Source of the DNA: Akebia trifoliata
Taxonomy: Eukaryota > Streptophyta > Magnoliopsida > Ranunculales > Lardizabalaceae
Direction: 5' to 3'
DNA: 64,000 nucleotides
NCBI GenBank assembly: GCA_017979445.1
Contig: CM030717.1
Coordinates: forward strand, 24,849,288-24,913,287
Part shown: in pieces, positions 52,197 to 63,435 of the stretch
How positions within the stretch are numbered: position 1 is the stretch's first letter
How the letters are laid out: every line of letters begins with the position of its first letter
The notes under the pieces: model-generated
The model's input: only the letters and a program-made list of their open reading frames with translations
Database searches by the model: none
What the model was told of the DNA's origin: nothing
Position numbers and translations under genes: made by a program

Positions 52197-53822
52197 AATC
52201 TTGTTTTTTTACCAAAGAGTAAACCTAACATAACCAATTTCTCAGGGAGTTTACTAAATTACCCAAATTTTTATAGCCGAAGTAGAAAGGGTGTTTGCAA
52301 AATAGGATTAGGGCATCCCAATGGAACAGTTAAATTTCTGCATTTTGGACTTTAATCAGTACAAACAGATTCTAAGAAATGAGTTGGTTTTCCTTTGCCA
52401 GGATTAATTTCAGCTGGTATGGTTTTAACCTCGTAACCAAACATAATTTCATAAAAAAAGAAAGCTGTGGGCTTCACTAATTTCTTGTGGTGGGCCTTAA
52501 TCTTTTATATATAACAGTCATTTAGGCCCAATTTTGACTGACTTTCCTTTTCTTCAACCCACCACTTTCTATTCTTTTTCAGATTGATGCTTTTTTGAAA
52601 TGGACATGAGGCCCACCATACACACCTTAAGCATAGTTTTAAATTTTAATACTCCTCCGACTCAAAACTCAGTAGAGTTGACTCATCAAAGTAGGATTTC
52701 AAGGTGATTTGGACCCAAAAACTCAAATGAACCAACTTTTCGAGTAAACTTGGCAAATCATCGAGTCACTAATCAACTTGTCCAAGTTGAAATTGGATTT
52801 CACGACCCCATCAAAACATTGATCTAGCAACCCAATTATATATAATGTTTATTTGATAATAAAATGTAAATATCTTTACTTATTTAAAATATTAAATAAA
52901 TGTTATTATTAAAAAAAGACATAAAATTTATTTATTTATTATTTGACCCATTAAAGTTGGGTTGGGAGTTTTCTAATTGACTTGACCCATTGGACATTCA
53001 AGTCGGAGTTCGAGTTCACGAGATTAAAACTAATGGTCTCAAGCCATCCTATGGATCAAGGGCCTATAATCACATTGATTGGAATTTCAAAGCAAACTAA
53101 ATGAGATGATTTTGAACGAGTCAACTCGGACTAGATGAGATCGAATAGAGATCATGATTTTAAAACTCACCCAAGATCGAGACGCATCATTTGAGTTAAC
53201 TCGGTATCAGAGTTGAATGAGACCAACTCACAAAGTATTTTGAGACGACTACGTATCATGAGATAAGTGAGTCGTCTTGGACGATATTTTCTAATATCTC
53301 GGGTGATACAAATGAGACAGTGTAGAAAATGATTAACTCACGAGTTAAACAGGACGTATCAGACGATATTTTCAAAATCTCGTCTGAGTTAATCGAGACA
53401 AACGAGTTAAAAGCCTCAACCTTCTATTCTTTCACCCCCAAATCGATTTTTTTTAATTTTATATTTTCTTAGGTTCATTTTTTAATAGGAATCATTTTTG
53501 AATTTTTATAGAATTGTTCAGAATTTTTAAATGGTTAAAAATCATTGTCTTAATGTCCAATGAAACAACTTGAACAAGACGAGACATATTGTCCAAATCA
53601 ACTCGGTATCAGAACTGAACGAGACGAGATGTGAGATGTGATATCGAGTTTAAAACCATGGTTGTATTTGGTTTTATATTTATGACCTATTTATTGAAGA
53701 AAAAAATGTAGACGTGCGTACTACGCTTAATGCACGCGTTTTTGGGCCCGGATAAACCAAAACGCTCATTAAAACAAACTACACAGCAAACCTTCATTTT
53801 CTATTCCTTGTCATAAGCTTCC
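52197..53822. other. Upstream region of the dioxygenase-like gene
   Basis: Non-coding. It includes a TIR-bounded repeat (53154-53660) ending about 160 bp before the start codon. A TATA-like TTTTATATTTAT lies at about 53671-53682 and could be the core promoter (unproven). The sequence before the start codon is pyrimidine rich. Confidence 0.4.
53154..53660. mobile_element. Foldback/MITE-like repeat in the promoter region
   Basis: Begins ATGATTTTAAAACTC and ends GAGTTTAAAACCAT, an inverted pair. The inside repeats phrases such as AACTCGGTATCAGA..TGAA.GAGAC and CTCGTCTGAGTTAA. A related 225 bp element lies in intron 1 of the downstream gene. Confidence 0.5.
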
Positions 53823-56800
53823 ATGGCTAACCTACGCACTCGAAATCGTTTGTTCTCCTTCAAACCACCTCCATCACCAATCGCCAACGCTAAAGGATCA
53901 CGATCAGCCGCAGTTGACGATCGGATCCTCTCCGAATACCTCGAGAAAACACTTGAGGTTCCTGACCTTATTCTGCCGGAATCTTACTTTCCGGCGAGTA
54001 CGAGTCGTCGAGTTCCGGCTGAGATCGATTTAACTTCGATTTTATTGAGAAACGACGATTCAACTCGTCAGCTTTTGGAGTCGGCTAGGGAGTTGGGATT
54101 GTTTCGGCTTATTGGTCACGGGATTTCGGGTGATGAGTTACAATCGATTGTAGCAGAAGCTGAGTGTCTTTTTCAAATTTCAGAGGAGAAAAAGAGAGAT
54201 CTATACGGGAATTTCGGATTGAAAATTTTTAATCGAGAGGAATTCTTCTGCTTTCGGTCAGGAAAGGAGATGCTAAGAGAAGAAATCGGATCCGAAATAT
54301 ATCAAACATTATTAAGGTAAAAAGCCGAAATCCTCACTAGTTATTAGTTTTTCGGTTAATTTTTCATTTCGGACATAATTTTCACTAAAAAACAGAAAAC
54401 GGTGTCAACTGTTATGTTATGGAATAATGATGAATGCACGCGGTGGATACACGCATGGCGTGACAAGTGCACAGAATCACACATCTGCGTACCTAAACCA
54501 TGGTTTTAAAACTCGTCCCAGAACGTATCGCCGGAGTTAACTTGGTATATAGAAGTTGAACGAGATCTACTCACAAAGTCACTTTTTTTTACGGAGATTT
54601 AGGATTCACGTTCAATTTTTTGATTTTTTGAATGAGACATCTCAAACGTATCGAAAAACTCATCCGAGATGACTCGATATCGGGCCTGGATGAAATAAGA
54701 TGTGAAATGGAGTTTTAAAATCATGACCTGGACTGCGTGCATTCACCATGATTTAGTACCTTTTCTTTTAATGGAATTACATTTTCTTAACCCCCTTTTA
54801 CCAATGTCCTAATATGCGGTAAATTTCATGACTATTCATTTTTGGGATTTTCTTAATCAATTAAGGAAGATGAATCACACAGACGGGACCATGCAAAATA
54901 TTTTTGCCTATAAAATACTTTTATAACGAGAGAAGGGTGAGTATTATTTGTACAAATGCATTTTAATAAATCAACATTAATTATAATTAACACTTTTTAT
55001 CTTTACTATTATAATAATAAAAGTGAGTATTGTCTATGCAAAACCACATTAATTAGAAAGGGCCAATTTAGTGAAGTTGGTAAGGCGTGTGGAGTATTGA
55101 TCTCATAATCTAGGTTCAAAACTCGTTAAGTCCACCTTCACGCTAGCCTTACCCTTGCATGCCTTCGAAAAAAAAAGAAAAATGAAAAAATCCACATTGA
55201 ATTATATTATTTCAATTACGAGAGTAACTTTATATTAAGTTAATAGGATTGGGCAAATTATCAAGAATGCCTCTTGAAAAACATATGATCTGACCGGCTT
55301 TGTAAACACAAAATCCAATGGTTGGGATTTACTTATATCTCGATGACAAAATCCCAATGATACTTGTCTTGAGAATAAAATTGTGATCGTTGGATTTCAT
55401 GTTTAAATGGTCAAGATATGATCATGTGTTTTTCTTGACTAGTCACTATATATATATATATATATAGTAATGGATAAAAAAAATTCTAAAATAATCTTTT
55501 AAATTAGTTATAAGTATAATTTTAACCTTCATGTGCAAAGGTGTATGCCATACACTTGTAAGATTTATAACATATACAAATCTTTATTCACATAATTATA
55601 AATTTATAATTTATCGAGATCAAGAATCGTTCATATATCTTAAGAAATTTATTCATGTTCCTAAATATCAGAAGTTTAGGATATTTACTTTGTGCTATAA
55701 GTTAAACCGATGATTCAAGATATAATTAGATATGTGCCTTTCATAATCCATATGCTAATGATCCGATGTGGGCAAATCCTCAAGTTGTGAACCTTGATCC
55801 ATGTTTTCTTTAATTTTCCAAACTCACCTTCTCTCTCCTCTCTATGTTGGATCAAGTAAGGTTTTAGTGATTGATGGAAACCACCTCAATTCAAGATCCA
55901 ATCTCTTCTCACATTTTTATGCGATGCCTTATTCTATTATGAGGTGCTGATCTATTTAAAGAAGTAGAAATAGAGGGCTAGAGATCCACTTTTAGTAAGA
56001 TTCTTATCCATCAAGGTTTTCTACTAAATCCTCTTTATTGACGTCTCTACAATATAGAATTTTGGGTTCTAACACCCTCTAGTGTATAATAACATAAGAT
56101 ATAAAAAATACATTTAAAATGGCACCTTCCAATGCTTATGCTTTGTCTGGATTCAGTGAAAAAATGGAGAATATGTACAGTCGGCTCGAAGCTGTTGCTG
56201 ATAGTGTGGGTGAGATTTTCTCAGAATGCATGAGAAAGTCACACAAGAAGAGGATTGAAGAGAGAGAATCAATTCTTCGATTTAAAAGACACAATCATAA
56301 TATTCTCGACGATCGAACATCAACATGCGATGATCAAGAAGAGATCAATATGGATTCTTTTGATCCTCACGCTCTAAGTCTCTACCTTTTCGATGGCGAT
56401 CACAAGCTCTATGTACAATCCCAGAAAGGTTATCTGTCTTTCAATATCAGCAGTAGCACCATTGTTGTCATCATCAGGAAGCAACTTGAGGTAATGAGAT
56501 TTCTAATATTTAATGCTTATGGTCTGTTTGTTTGCTCGGGGTGAAATCAAGTTGGTGACAAAATTTGACGATCTATTCATTTTTCTTTATTTAATTAATT
56601 TAACAAATCATGGACAAGAGATCTTGAAATTACACCTTGATTTTAAACATTTTTTCAAAGGGATAATTCCGAAAACATGGGCAACTAGCCTAGTTGACAC
56701 CTTCAATTTATCTATGATTTGTTGAGTCCAAATAGCCTTTTTCTAAGTTAGCAAGGATGTTCACCCTTACTAAGGGACTTTTGTCACATCAAAAAACATC

Positions 56801-58290
56801 ATGTGATGCTTCTTATGAACTTTGATTCCCCCCCACCCCACACACATAAAAAAAAAAAAAAAGGGTTAGTTTTAATTGTTGAATTTTAATTTTAAGTTAA
56901 GTGGAAGTTCGGTAGTTGTCCATTTTCAAAACCTTGGATTAAGCTCAAAATTGTCTTTTGAGTTATTATTATTATTATTATTATTTTTTGGATCTGAGTT
57001 TTTTGATGAAATTTAGAGGGTTGTGGTGTTGGATTGCTAATGTGGTAATGCATTTGAGCAAAACGACCCTTAGTGAGGTTTAAAATCTTACTAAGTTAGT
57101 AAGGAAAATGTTTCTCCAATTTGTTTCAACATTTTGTTGAAAATGACTTTTATGAAAAAATAAACTTTCATAGATTCTTGGTAAATATATTTTTTCTTAT
57201 TCTTTTTTTAAAAAGCATTTACTTATATGTTGGAAAAATTAAGAAAATTAAAGGCCGACGAGATTATTTTCTTTCTGAATCCAGTATTATTTTCAAGTGA
57301 ACATCTTTTGCCATGAAAATGACTTAGCAAGATCGTATTCTCTCAACTCGAACAATGAACAAAGCTGTACATGGATTTCTTTAGATATGCAGGGCTCTCA
57401 ATGGGCCAGACCATGCAAACAGCCTGACATCAAAATCCTACACCAAGACCGGCCCATTTAATGATTGGTCTGGGTTGGGCTAGACCAAATAAATTTTCAT
57501 TGTTTTCAGGCCTGTTTACCTATCTAATATAAGTCACGAGACTGGGCTGCCAATGGGTCTACCTTGAAACCCGAACTTGGCCTTAAATACGAAGTGAGAC
57601 CAGATAGGCCTGGTAGCACTATCCAAACATGATCAATGGCAGGCTGGGCCAAAAACCAGTCCATTGAAGGCCCTAGTTTTAGATTCGTCTAGGTTGATTC
57701 AACAGTCCTACTTTGAAGGAACGCTCCTCGTTATAAGACACGTGGAATTTTAAATTTATTTCACAGCCCTACATTTCATCAAAATTTGAAACACCTCCTT
57801 GGAAATGCCACATGTAATTCAATGGAGATGGTTTCTTCAAAACTTTGAAGCCCGTTGATTCAAGGTGGGCTGAATGACACAAACAATTGAGACCCATATA
57901 AGTTTAGTTTAATTGGTGCATAGAATTGGAGTGGAATCAAATTGACATAAGAATCCATGATGATGTATTTTGATATTTGGTCCTAATTGAGGTCCAATTA
58001 AGTTGAATAGATTCCCAACAAATTTCCATGTTAGGCAAGTTGTTATTTATATCTAAGGAGAAATGGGTTCATGAATTCAGGAATGGAGCCATGGTGAATT
58101 CAAATGTATTTCTGAGGAACCAATCGTTGACAACGGAAGCTTCTCTTACTCCATAGAGTTCATGTGTTCACCTGCAACTCTAAAACATGATCTTAATCAA
58201 ATTAAAAAGACCATCTCCATACTCGATCAGATAATAATATTGCTGGCTGTCATTCTCCTATACAATTTCTTTGTGTACATTTCATCATAA
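53823..58290 (+). CDS. 2-oxoglutarate/Fe(II) dioxygenase-like protein, probably non-catalytic, membrane-anchored
   Basis: Exons 53823-54316, 56157-56490 and 58081-58290 join in frame (donors AAG|GTAAAA and GAG|GTAATG; acceptors GGATTCAG and GAATTCAG) to give 345 residues. Residues about 60-125 match the N-terminal DIOX_N region (AEIDLTSILL, ELGLFRLIGHGIS). Residues about 235-290 match the core jelly-roll strands (DPHALSLYLFDGDHKLYVQ, IRKQLEEWSHGEFKC). Where active enzymes have HxD and a distal His, the sequence has FDPHAL and CISEEP, so the iron triad appears lost. A hydrophobic segment near residues 327-342 (IIILLAVILLYNFFVY) suggests a tail anchor. The start ATG has a G at +4 and is the first in the exon. 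The family call is knowledge-based. Absence of activity and tail anchoring are inference. Confidence 0.85.
54500..54725. mobile_element. Foldback/MITE-like element in intron 1
   Basis: Left end ATGGTTTTAAAACTCGTCCC and right end GAGTTTTAAAATCATG are inverted repeats of about 15 bp. The internal phrases match the larger element at 53154-53660, so the two belong to one family. Confidence 0.55.
55061..55169 (+). mobile_element. tRNA-derived SINE in intron 1
   Basis: Box A-like TTTAGTGAAGTTGGTAAGGC and box B-like AGGTTCAAAACTC are followed by CCACCTTCACGC, then a short A-rich tail (AAAAAAAAGAAAAATGAAAAAA) after 55169. This is the same family as the copies at 3486, 35583 and 51775. Confidence 0.55.
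56491..58080 (+). other. Intron 2 of the dioxygenase-like gene
   Basis: 1590 bp, no coding signal. It contains a C-run/A-run pair at about 56828-56861, a (TTA)n run at 56963-56983, and a 57395-57700 segment rich in GGGCC/GGCCC inverted phrases that resembles a dispersed plant repeat but has no clear ends. Confidence 0.7.
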
Positions 58291-58525
58291 AGTCCATCCA
58301 GTGTGAGTTTTTATTTATTTATTTATTATTATTTAATTTCTCAGATTGAGGGTGTGAAAGAAATTAATTTAGTTGAAGTCTGAAAATGTTCTAGTATGTG
58401 ATGATGAAGGGGTATCAAGGCATGGATCTGATACCATTTTAATGTGAAGATGATGAATGTTGTATGGTTTTTCATTCTGCATGGACCATTGGGCCTCTCT
58501 GGTCCGGGCCTTTTTTTTTTTTTCT

Positions 58526-58588
<63 letters not shown>

Positions 58589-58966
58589 GAAAAGTGTTTC
58601 CTTGTATTTATGGAGTGGTTTGATTATACACAAATTAAATTTGAAGTAAGAAAAGAAGGAAGAAATGGTCGTTATGAATTGGGTCTGGTTTCAAATTACT
58701 CCTAATACTAATATAATGTTGTTTTGTTGTTATAGTGGTGTTTGATGATAAGATCATTCATGTGATGGGAATATTTCAGAAAAATTGTGGAAATACGTGA
58801 TTTTAGAATATCTATAAATCTAAACAAACCCTATAAAACAATAGCCATTGAATTTTGAACACATATATCTTAATATGATTATAAATCAAAATTAAATAAA
58901 TTGAGATCTCACCTTGATTGATTTAGGGGTGAAATATACATGTATATGAGTTAGGTTCAAGAGCCA
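58291..58966. other. 3' flank of the dioxygenase-like gene
   Basis: Presumed 3' UTR followed by intergenic DNA. No strong AATAAA was fixed as the poly-A signal. It contains the compound microsatellite listed next. Confidence 0.4.
58522..58590. repeat. Compound microsatellite (TG)n(AG)n
   Basis: A T-run, then interrupted TG repeats to about 58563 and AG repeats to about 58589. Likely polymorphic. Confidence 0.9.
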
Positions 58967-59830
58967 AAAATGTAGCCAAAGTTGTAGGCAAAACATTTTG
59001 TCTTATATGGGTTAAAAGTTTTAGAAATGGCTGATTTTTTTTGTGAGGATGGTACCATCCTCATAAAAAAACAGCCCATTCTAAAACTTCTAATCTTAGT
59101 TTAATAGTTGAAGAATTGTGAACCGCCAATTTTTACTGTTAGTTCAAAATCACTTTTCATGGGGTTAGAAGTTTTGGAATTGGGATGGAAATTTCGTCCC
59201 TTCCCTATAGTGTTGGTTTTTTATTGTTTTAAATGGTTCCGGGGCGGGTTTGGTATTAAAAATAAAAAACCGAATTGGTTTCGGGGCAGGGATGATTTTG
59301 ATATACCCTGTTCCGTTAACCCGCCCTGCCCCGCCCCAATGTTTATATATACATACTTTCTAAAAAAGAAAAATTGATTAGCATAGTGGTAAGACTCATA
59401 GAGACCATCTCAGATTCAAACCTTCTTGAACTATCTTTTTTTTTCTTACTTACAATACCCCAATTTCTTAAATTATTTCTCACACCTCAACACGGTACAA
59501 AAATTAAAATGGGTTGGTTTGAAGGGCTATCAGGTCGGGGCAGGGTGGGGAAAACCTATTAGAGGCGGGGGCAGGTTTGGGACAAAAAATTAAGACTTGA
59601 GTCCCGGTCGAGGCGGGTTCGGGGTGCGCATATATAATTGAGGGCGGTGGACGGGTTTAGGTTTACCCGATCCAAATCTGCCCAGTTGCCATCCCTATTT
59701 TGGAATGGGCTGATTTTTTGCGAGGATGATCTCCTCACCATAGAGATTATCCTTGCAAAAAATCAGCCAATTCTGAAACTTTTTAGCCATATAGGACAAA
59801 ATTTTGTCTAGAACTTTGGCTGCCGAACGT
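58967..59830. mobile_element. Large foldback element 1, interrupted by a MITE
   Basis: The left arm from about 58967 (GTAGCCAAAGTTGTAGGC) pairs with the right arm ending about 59830 (reverse of TTTGGCTGCCGAACG). Each arm carries an inner hairpin of about 90 bp, built on GTTAGAAGTTTTGGAATGGG with its inverse: the first at 59009-59096, the second at 59163-59180 plus 59707-59795, split by the MITE. No coding capacity. Confidence 0.65.
59181..59697. mobile_element. hAT-like MITE with 9 bp target duplication
   Basis: Ends TGGGATGGAAA and GTTGCCATCCCTA (imperfect inverted repeats), flanked by the perfect duplication TTTTGGAAT (59172-59180, 59698-59706). The inside is GC-rich with repeated GGGGCGGG/CCCGCC phrases, as in common plant elements beginning GGGATGGCAA. 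A possible SINE fragment (59369-59490, GATTAGCATAGTGGTAAGAC and AGATTCAAACC) is inserted in it. Confidence 0.75.
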
Positions 59831-59857
59831 TGTCATATATATACATATATGGTGGTG

Positions 59858-60207
59858 TTTGAAGGCCCTAAAGAGAGCCAAACATTGTGCCAAATTATTT
59901 TTCAATGTATGGGTTAGGAGTTTCGGAATGGGCTAATTTTTGGTGAGGATGATCTCTATGATGAGGAGATCATCCTTACCAGTCCATTCCAAAACTTCTA
60001 ACCCCGTCAATAGTGATTTACAAAAATTGGATGATCCATGATTGTTCAACTTGTAAACTAGGGTTAGAAGTTTCAGAAAGAGCTGATTTTTAGTGAGGAT
60101 GGTCTTTATACCATAGAGATCATCTCACAAAACATCAATGCATTCCGAAACTTCTAACCCCTTTTTAGAAAAATGTTTGGCTCTTTTTAGGGCCTCCAGA
60201 GGCTTCC
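59858..60207. mobile_element. Large foldback element 2
   Basis: Outer arms GGCCCTAAAGAGAGCCAAAC (59858 onward) and its inverse ending about 60207 enclose two inner hairpins (59911-60004 and 60061-60160) of the same type as in element 1. About 350 bp, non-coding. Confidence 0.65.
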
Positions 60208-61017
60208 CATATATATATATATAAAACCTTCCAACGGCTTAGACGATAACTTATAACAATGCGCATTGAAAATAAACTCCTCCCTTTTGTTCTAATCTCT
60301 CTCCAAGAAAGTTCAAGGAATCCATCTTTTACAATTTTTTTTCCTTCAACTTTTCTCCAAGGTTTATCTCTTGCACCCCTCGAAAGACTTTGAGCCTCCA
60401 AGCAAAAAACCTTTAGAGAATCTTGGAAGTCAAACATCCTTACAAGTTAAGATTTTTCTCAAACTACTTTAGTAGCCAATTCACTAACCATATCTAGAAT
60501 CCATCAATTAAAATTAAAAACTTTTTGAGTTCTAAAATCTAGGGATTGGGTTCAACAATTTGTTTAGAATTGGTCTTACATGTTGGAGCATTGGAAGGCC
60601 CAATGAATCCAATGGTTGACTTCTAAAACCCTTGGGCTCACTTATAAATTTGTCCTAACTTTTAGGAATTATATTAAATTCTCTATTGAATAAATGTACC
60701 TCATAATAAAAGTCATTTTTCCTATGGAACCAACGATTGGATTATTTAATCATTCTCTAATCTCATTAAGAAATGGCTATAACGCTTTTATGGAAATCAA
60801 ATTATATGGAAATGAAATTAGGTGAATATTAAACAAGTTTTGTTTAATATTTTCATTTAATTAGACTCAACAAAATCACATTCTTGGATAAGAAAAATTA
60901 TGATCTAAGAATGATTACTCAAAATGCTTTGGGATACCCAATTCAAAGCTAGTTCTTTAAAAATTGATAGGCCCAATGATCAATTTGTTTTGAAAATTGT
61001 AAGTGATATAGGACATC
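60208..61017. other. Intergenic DNA
   Basis: An AT run at 60210-60222, then unremarkable AT-rich sequence with no gene or repeat that could be defined. Confidence 0.4.
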
Positions 61018-63435
61018 TGTAAATACGTGATCTTCAAAACCTTTTTAAAGGTTTGAGCTCATCTACATAAGTTTAAGAGTCATCGTTATTCAAAGGGTTT
61101 GAGTGTGAATGGACACCACAAAAATGTTTTTAAAATTCTATAATTGTTGGCTTGTAGTGATTCACATATTCAAAAATAAATGGGTTTTTGCCTACCTAGA
61201 GAACTAAGGTAAGGAGATTCGGTTGGGGGACAAGGAAGGTGTTAGGCACCTTATCCTTTCTATCAAAAGATAGTTACCCATAGATTGATCATAAGTGAGA
61301 TTAGAAACCATTTTTTGGATTTTGAAAGTAGAGGGAGTTATAGAGATAATTTAGGAAAATTCGGCTATAATCTAGTTTTAGAAAACGTAAAAATTAAACT
61401 AATGAGGAAGCTAACAATAGAAAAGGGTGCTTGTTGAAATTTTTTGTGAGCCTAAGATTTTAGTAGGAATCCATCATTTTTGACCCTAAAGCTCTTTTAA
61501 AGGATTATGTACTCATTTGGGAGCATCTTTTTGTTGGTTTAGCCTTTAAGAGGTGTCTATGAATTGAATACCACGATGAAAAGACTAAGGACCTTTATGC
61601 ATGATTTGTGTTCACTTTAGGACTGTTTTTGTGTTGATTTAGATAGTTAGGTAAGGATCTAAAGAGATCACCATCCTTAACTATTAACCTATTTACAAGC
61701 AAAGAGTGGAGTGTGTGCAATTGTGAATGCATGAGTGTCCAAGAGGAACTTATTAATGATTTTATGAGGAGAAGATTACCTCACCGAAATGAGGGATTAC
61801 TTTTTGTCACCTTAGCCATTAGAAACTAGCAAAGTTCTAATCTAGGAATTTAAAGGTACTTGAAGTAAATAAACTTGAAATAAATTGTAAGGAATTTAAA
61901 AGACTTAAAAGTAAAGTGCAAGGAATTTAAATGCTCTTGAATAGCTTATGATAAACTTATTGGAAGAAGATTACTTCACCTAAGTGAAGGATTACTCTCT
62001 TTCCTTCATGCCATTGAACTAGAAAAGAAATTACGACTACATTATTGCTAGAATTTAAAGAACTGAAAGTAAATAAAACGAAAAAGGGGAGTAGATAGAA
62101 GTGGGAGGTTTAGAGAGGATTACATAAAGAAAACAAAAAATTAAAGATTTCTTCCCACCTTGGTCTCTTCTTCATTTTCTTTTTGGTTAAAGCTCCTTGG
62201 GGGTTTGAAGAAGTATTTGAATAGGATTTTGGAAGGTTAGAAGGCTTTTGAGGAGAGAGTTGGGTAGAATTTTAGATCACTTGAGCTCATCCCCTTTGTC
62301 TTGGATAGGTCTCCTATTTATAGGATTTTGGGAGACCATTGAGGATAGACTAAAATTTAGAATACCCAATATTCTCATAAAAATCTTATAGAGTAACTTC
62401 TTTTACCCCTCATCAACTTGGCTTTGATGGTCTTTTACTCACCTATGGGTCTGATTTATCAAGAGATAGATTAGTAAAACTCCTATAATTTCTAAAGAAT
62501 TCTTTGAGGGGGTAAAGTGTTCCTAGACCCTAGGTTTTGAGTCAATTGAAAGAGAATTAAGCCAAATGCATGTAATTTTGTGTTTGGATTTTGGACATTA
62601 ATGTTATTTTCCTAGACTAACTCTCTAACAAACTTGGGATAGTCTAGTATTTGTGTTAAAGTTTTAGTGGATTCTATAGGTTAGGCAAAATTGTCAATGC
62701 CTCTTTAACTTGGTCAAATTATAATGAATCCTTTATAATTGATGATAAACTTAGAGGGCATAAGAGTAAACCATCTTAATTTGACTATAACAAATGGGAT
62801 TAAGGTTTAATTACACTTATATGGGGACCAACACTTAACCAAGAGTCCTTGCTAGAAGATTTATGAAATTACTAGAAGACCAAAATGGTTGGATTATTAG
62901 AGGGTTAATGAAAGGATAAAAGAGTAAAATAGAAGGATTTCTTGATGGAAAAGTCATGAAGAAAAGGGTTTAGAATGTAATTTTCCTTAAGAAAATTCGA
63001 ACACATATGGGCTTGTTTAGCCTTGGGTGAGCCAACGTCTGAACACAATTATGTCTGACCGAAGGTGACCCCCATTCTAGGTAAAAATTAAACCTAGTTG
63101 TAGGTCACCTCCATCCTATGCAACACTTTGCTTTGGCCATAAGTAAGGTTCGGCCAAGCCAAAAAATGACATGGCCTAGGGTCACCTATGGCTAGGCTTA
63201 AATCCAGGTTGAAAAGTAGCATTTAGACCTTGTAGCTACTAAGAAATATAGGCTTTAAAGTTTCTTTGAAATATTCCTTGGTTCAAGCTATATTACAATT
63301 AGATTCTCGAAATTAAATATTTAACACTAGGGTCTCTTTTAACAAATGCATTAATCAATATTCTCATCCCTTACTAAAAAGTATCCTATTTAGGGACCCT
63401 CGAGCTTGAACTTGAGAAAAAATGGGGTGTTTATA
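61018..63435 (-). mobile_element. Tat/Ogre-type 3' LTR, about 2.4 kb
   Basis: On the minus strand it starts TATAAACACCCCATTTTTTC (63435) and ends CACGTATTTACA (61018), close to the ends of the LTR at 40184-45387. The GGAAGGTGTTAGGCACC motif is at 61226-61242. Directly upstream on the minus strand is a purine tract, AAAGAGGGACAGC (63448-63436), the usual position for the 3' LTR of a full element. A purine-rich tract immediately outside the LTR argues it is not a solo LTR. Confidence 0.7.

Larger units (their letters stand above)
54317..56156 (+). other. Intron 1 of the dioxygenase-like gene
   Basis: 1840 bp. It holds a 225 bp foldback element (54500-54725), a SINE (55061-55169) and an (AT)n run (55446-55467). 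An ATG at 56119 lies inside the intron in the frame of exon 2 but upstream of the acceptor at 56156, so it is not the likely start. Confidence 0.75.

Noticed and set aside
56119..56544. 141-codon frame read as a separate gene
   Set aside because: Its first 13 codons lie upstream of a strong splice acceptor at 56156 and its tail runs past the donor at 56490; the middle is exon 2 of the dioxygenase-like gene.
59108..59377. 89-codon plus-strand frame
   Set aside because: Runs from a foldback arm into a GC-rich MITE; no protein domain.
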